In this document: positions 63,026 to 64,000 of the stretch, piece by piece
How positions within the stretch are numbered: the stretch's first letter is position 1
How the letters are laid out: each line of letters opens with the position of its first letter
DNA from: Baylisascaris procyonis
Taxonomy: Eukaryota > Nematoda > Chromadorea > Rhabditida > Ascarididae
NCBI GenBank assembly: GCA_037389465.1
Contig: JAZARR010000042.1
Span: 1 to 64,000 of the forward strand
Direction: 5' to 3'
Length of the DNA stretch: 64,000 nucleotides
Notes under the pieces: generated by a model
The model's input: only the letters and a program-made list of their open reading frames with translations
Told to the model about the DNA's origin: nothing
Databases searched by the model: none
Made by a program: the position numbers and the translations under genes

Positions 63026-64000
63026 TGGTTATGCATCAGGGAATGGGACCTTGTTGTGCGGATGTCGAGTATGATCATGCTTCCTTCGATGTGGGTATTT
63101 AAATCCATAAATAAATACTCTTTGAGTGGTACTATATATTTGACAATAACGGAAATGATTAAAGAAAGTGGGTTTTTTCGTTTTTGCGGAGCTTTCACAT
63201 TCAGGTGATGTTTTCTAGACGTTAGAAGTTTTTATGAGGTGCACCTAATTCAACCACCGAATTGTTTTGGCTGGAGTTGGCATATCATGCAGATGCGTCC
63301 TACCTCTAGAAAACGTTCGCTGCGATTCTATGCTATCTAGGAAAAGTTAGGTTTTTTATTTCTTTAACCATCTACTTATAATCTCATTGAAAGTATTCGT
63401 ATTTGTTTAAACTCATATCGAATATTGGATTGCGCTTTAGGCATAATCCAGCCTCATTCGCGGACTAATCTGAGTGCATTTTGTGTCGCTGTGAAAGGTT
63501 ATCGCTAAGAAAAGATAAATTGAATCGAAATATGAGTTTTTATCGTTCGAGAAAGGTATCGTTTAATAAAGGTTTAAATGAATCAGTTATGAGAATATGG
63601 TCTAATTCATTTGCATTAGTGTCCAGAAGAGGTGGAGGATAGAAGGGGGGGGGAGGATTAGCTCAGAGGGAGAGGAAGCCAGAGAATCCTTTGCCAACCT
63701 CGGCATTACGATTCTTGCTCAATCCTAGCTTTAGTTGCGAACTTTTTCTCGTCTGTCAATAAGACATTCTGAGGAATTCGAGCCACATCATTTGAAACTT
63801 GAATATTCATAGCTCTTCATCCTTTCCTTTTGCTTTTTTCTTTCCGAATCCTCTAATTTCTTTCTCTCTTTTGACGTCCTTCCATTTCCTTCTGCAAACT
63901 CACAAATTTCCTCCTATGATTACTCGTGTCGGTGGGTGAAATTTTGTTGTTCTTCTCTCATTCTTCATCTGATTTCTTTCGCAAGATGTCCATATGCCTG

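Larger units (their letters stand above)
54346..64000. other. Gene-poor right flank
   Basis: No gene is supported in this 9.6-kb stretch. The longest open frames (for example 56302-56697, starting only at GTG) lack domains, splice context and homology that I recognise. Contents noticed are a purine-rich patch at 56200-56220, a strong G-quadruplex-type tract at 58773-58796, a 35-base-period duplication at 62971-63025 and a G9 run at 63645-63653. Confidence 0.4.

Noticed and set aside
63640..63715. tRNA-like A box (attagctcagagggagag)
   Set aside because: No matching acceptor stem, no GTTC-type B box and no anticodon arm could be drawn.

Overview
This window reads as AT-rich nuclear DNA of an invertebrate, most likely a nematode. 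Genes are split into many short exons by GT-AG introns of mostly 300-2,100 bases. There is no operon or ribosome-binding-site structure, and the intergenic DNA carries micro- and minisatellites and decayed retroelements. The nematode assignment is an inference from protein similarity and gene architecture; another invertebrate is possible.

Layout, left to right. (1) About 0.8-6.0 kb, + strand: three exons of a small cysteine-rich protein with one LDL-receptor class A domain behind a dibasic cleavage site. Its 5' end is not found. (2) 6-9.2 kb: no gene seen. (3) 9.2-11.9 kb: a 22-bp minisatellite with 118 units in unbroken register plus a decayed tail. (4) 11.9-15.7 kb: no gene seen. (5) 15.76-46.88 kb, + strand: one complete gene for a large Arf guanine-nucleotide exchange factor of the BIG/ARFGEF family (C. 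elegans agef-1 type). I reconstructed it as 35 exons with consistent phase throughout, about 1,660 codons, ending in TAA at 46881-46883. Intron 9 holds a degraded LTR retrotransposon on the opposite strand. (6) 46.9-64 kb: gene-poor, with a frameshifted LINE reverse-transcriptase fossil at 53.8-54.2 kb, short tandem duplications and G-rich tracts.

The BIG-type protein would act at the trans-Golgi and recycling endosomes, loading GTP onto Arf. All expected blocks are present in order: DCB, HUS, catalytic Sec7 with its glutamate, and the HDS regions. The residues known to make Sec7 domains brefeldin-sensitive are also present. The LDLRA protein looks secreted and has no visible functional link to the BIG gene.

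The most unusual observations are: six of the 34 3' splice sites of the ARFGEF gene end in AAG rather than CAG/TAG; the minisatellite has not one indel over 118 units; an Arg/Lys-rich reading frame follows the LDLRA stop codon out of frame; and a long antisense open frame overlaps intron 10 and exon 11. I found no CRISPR, bacterial-type system or RNA gene.
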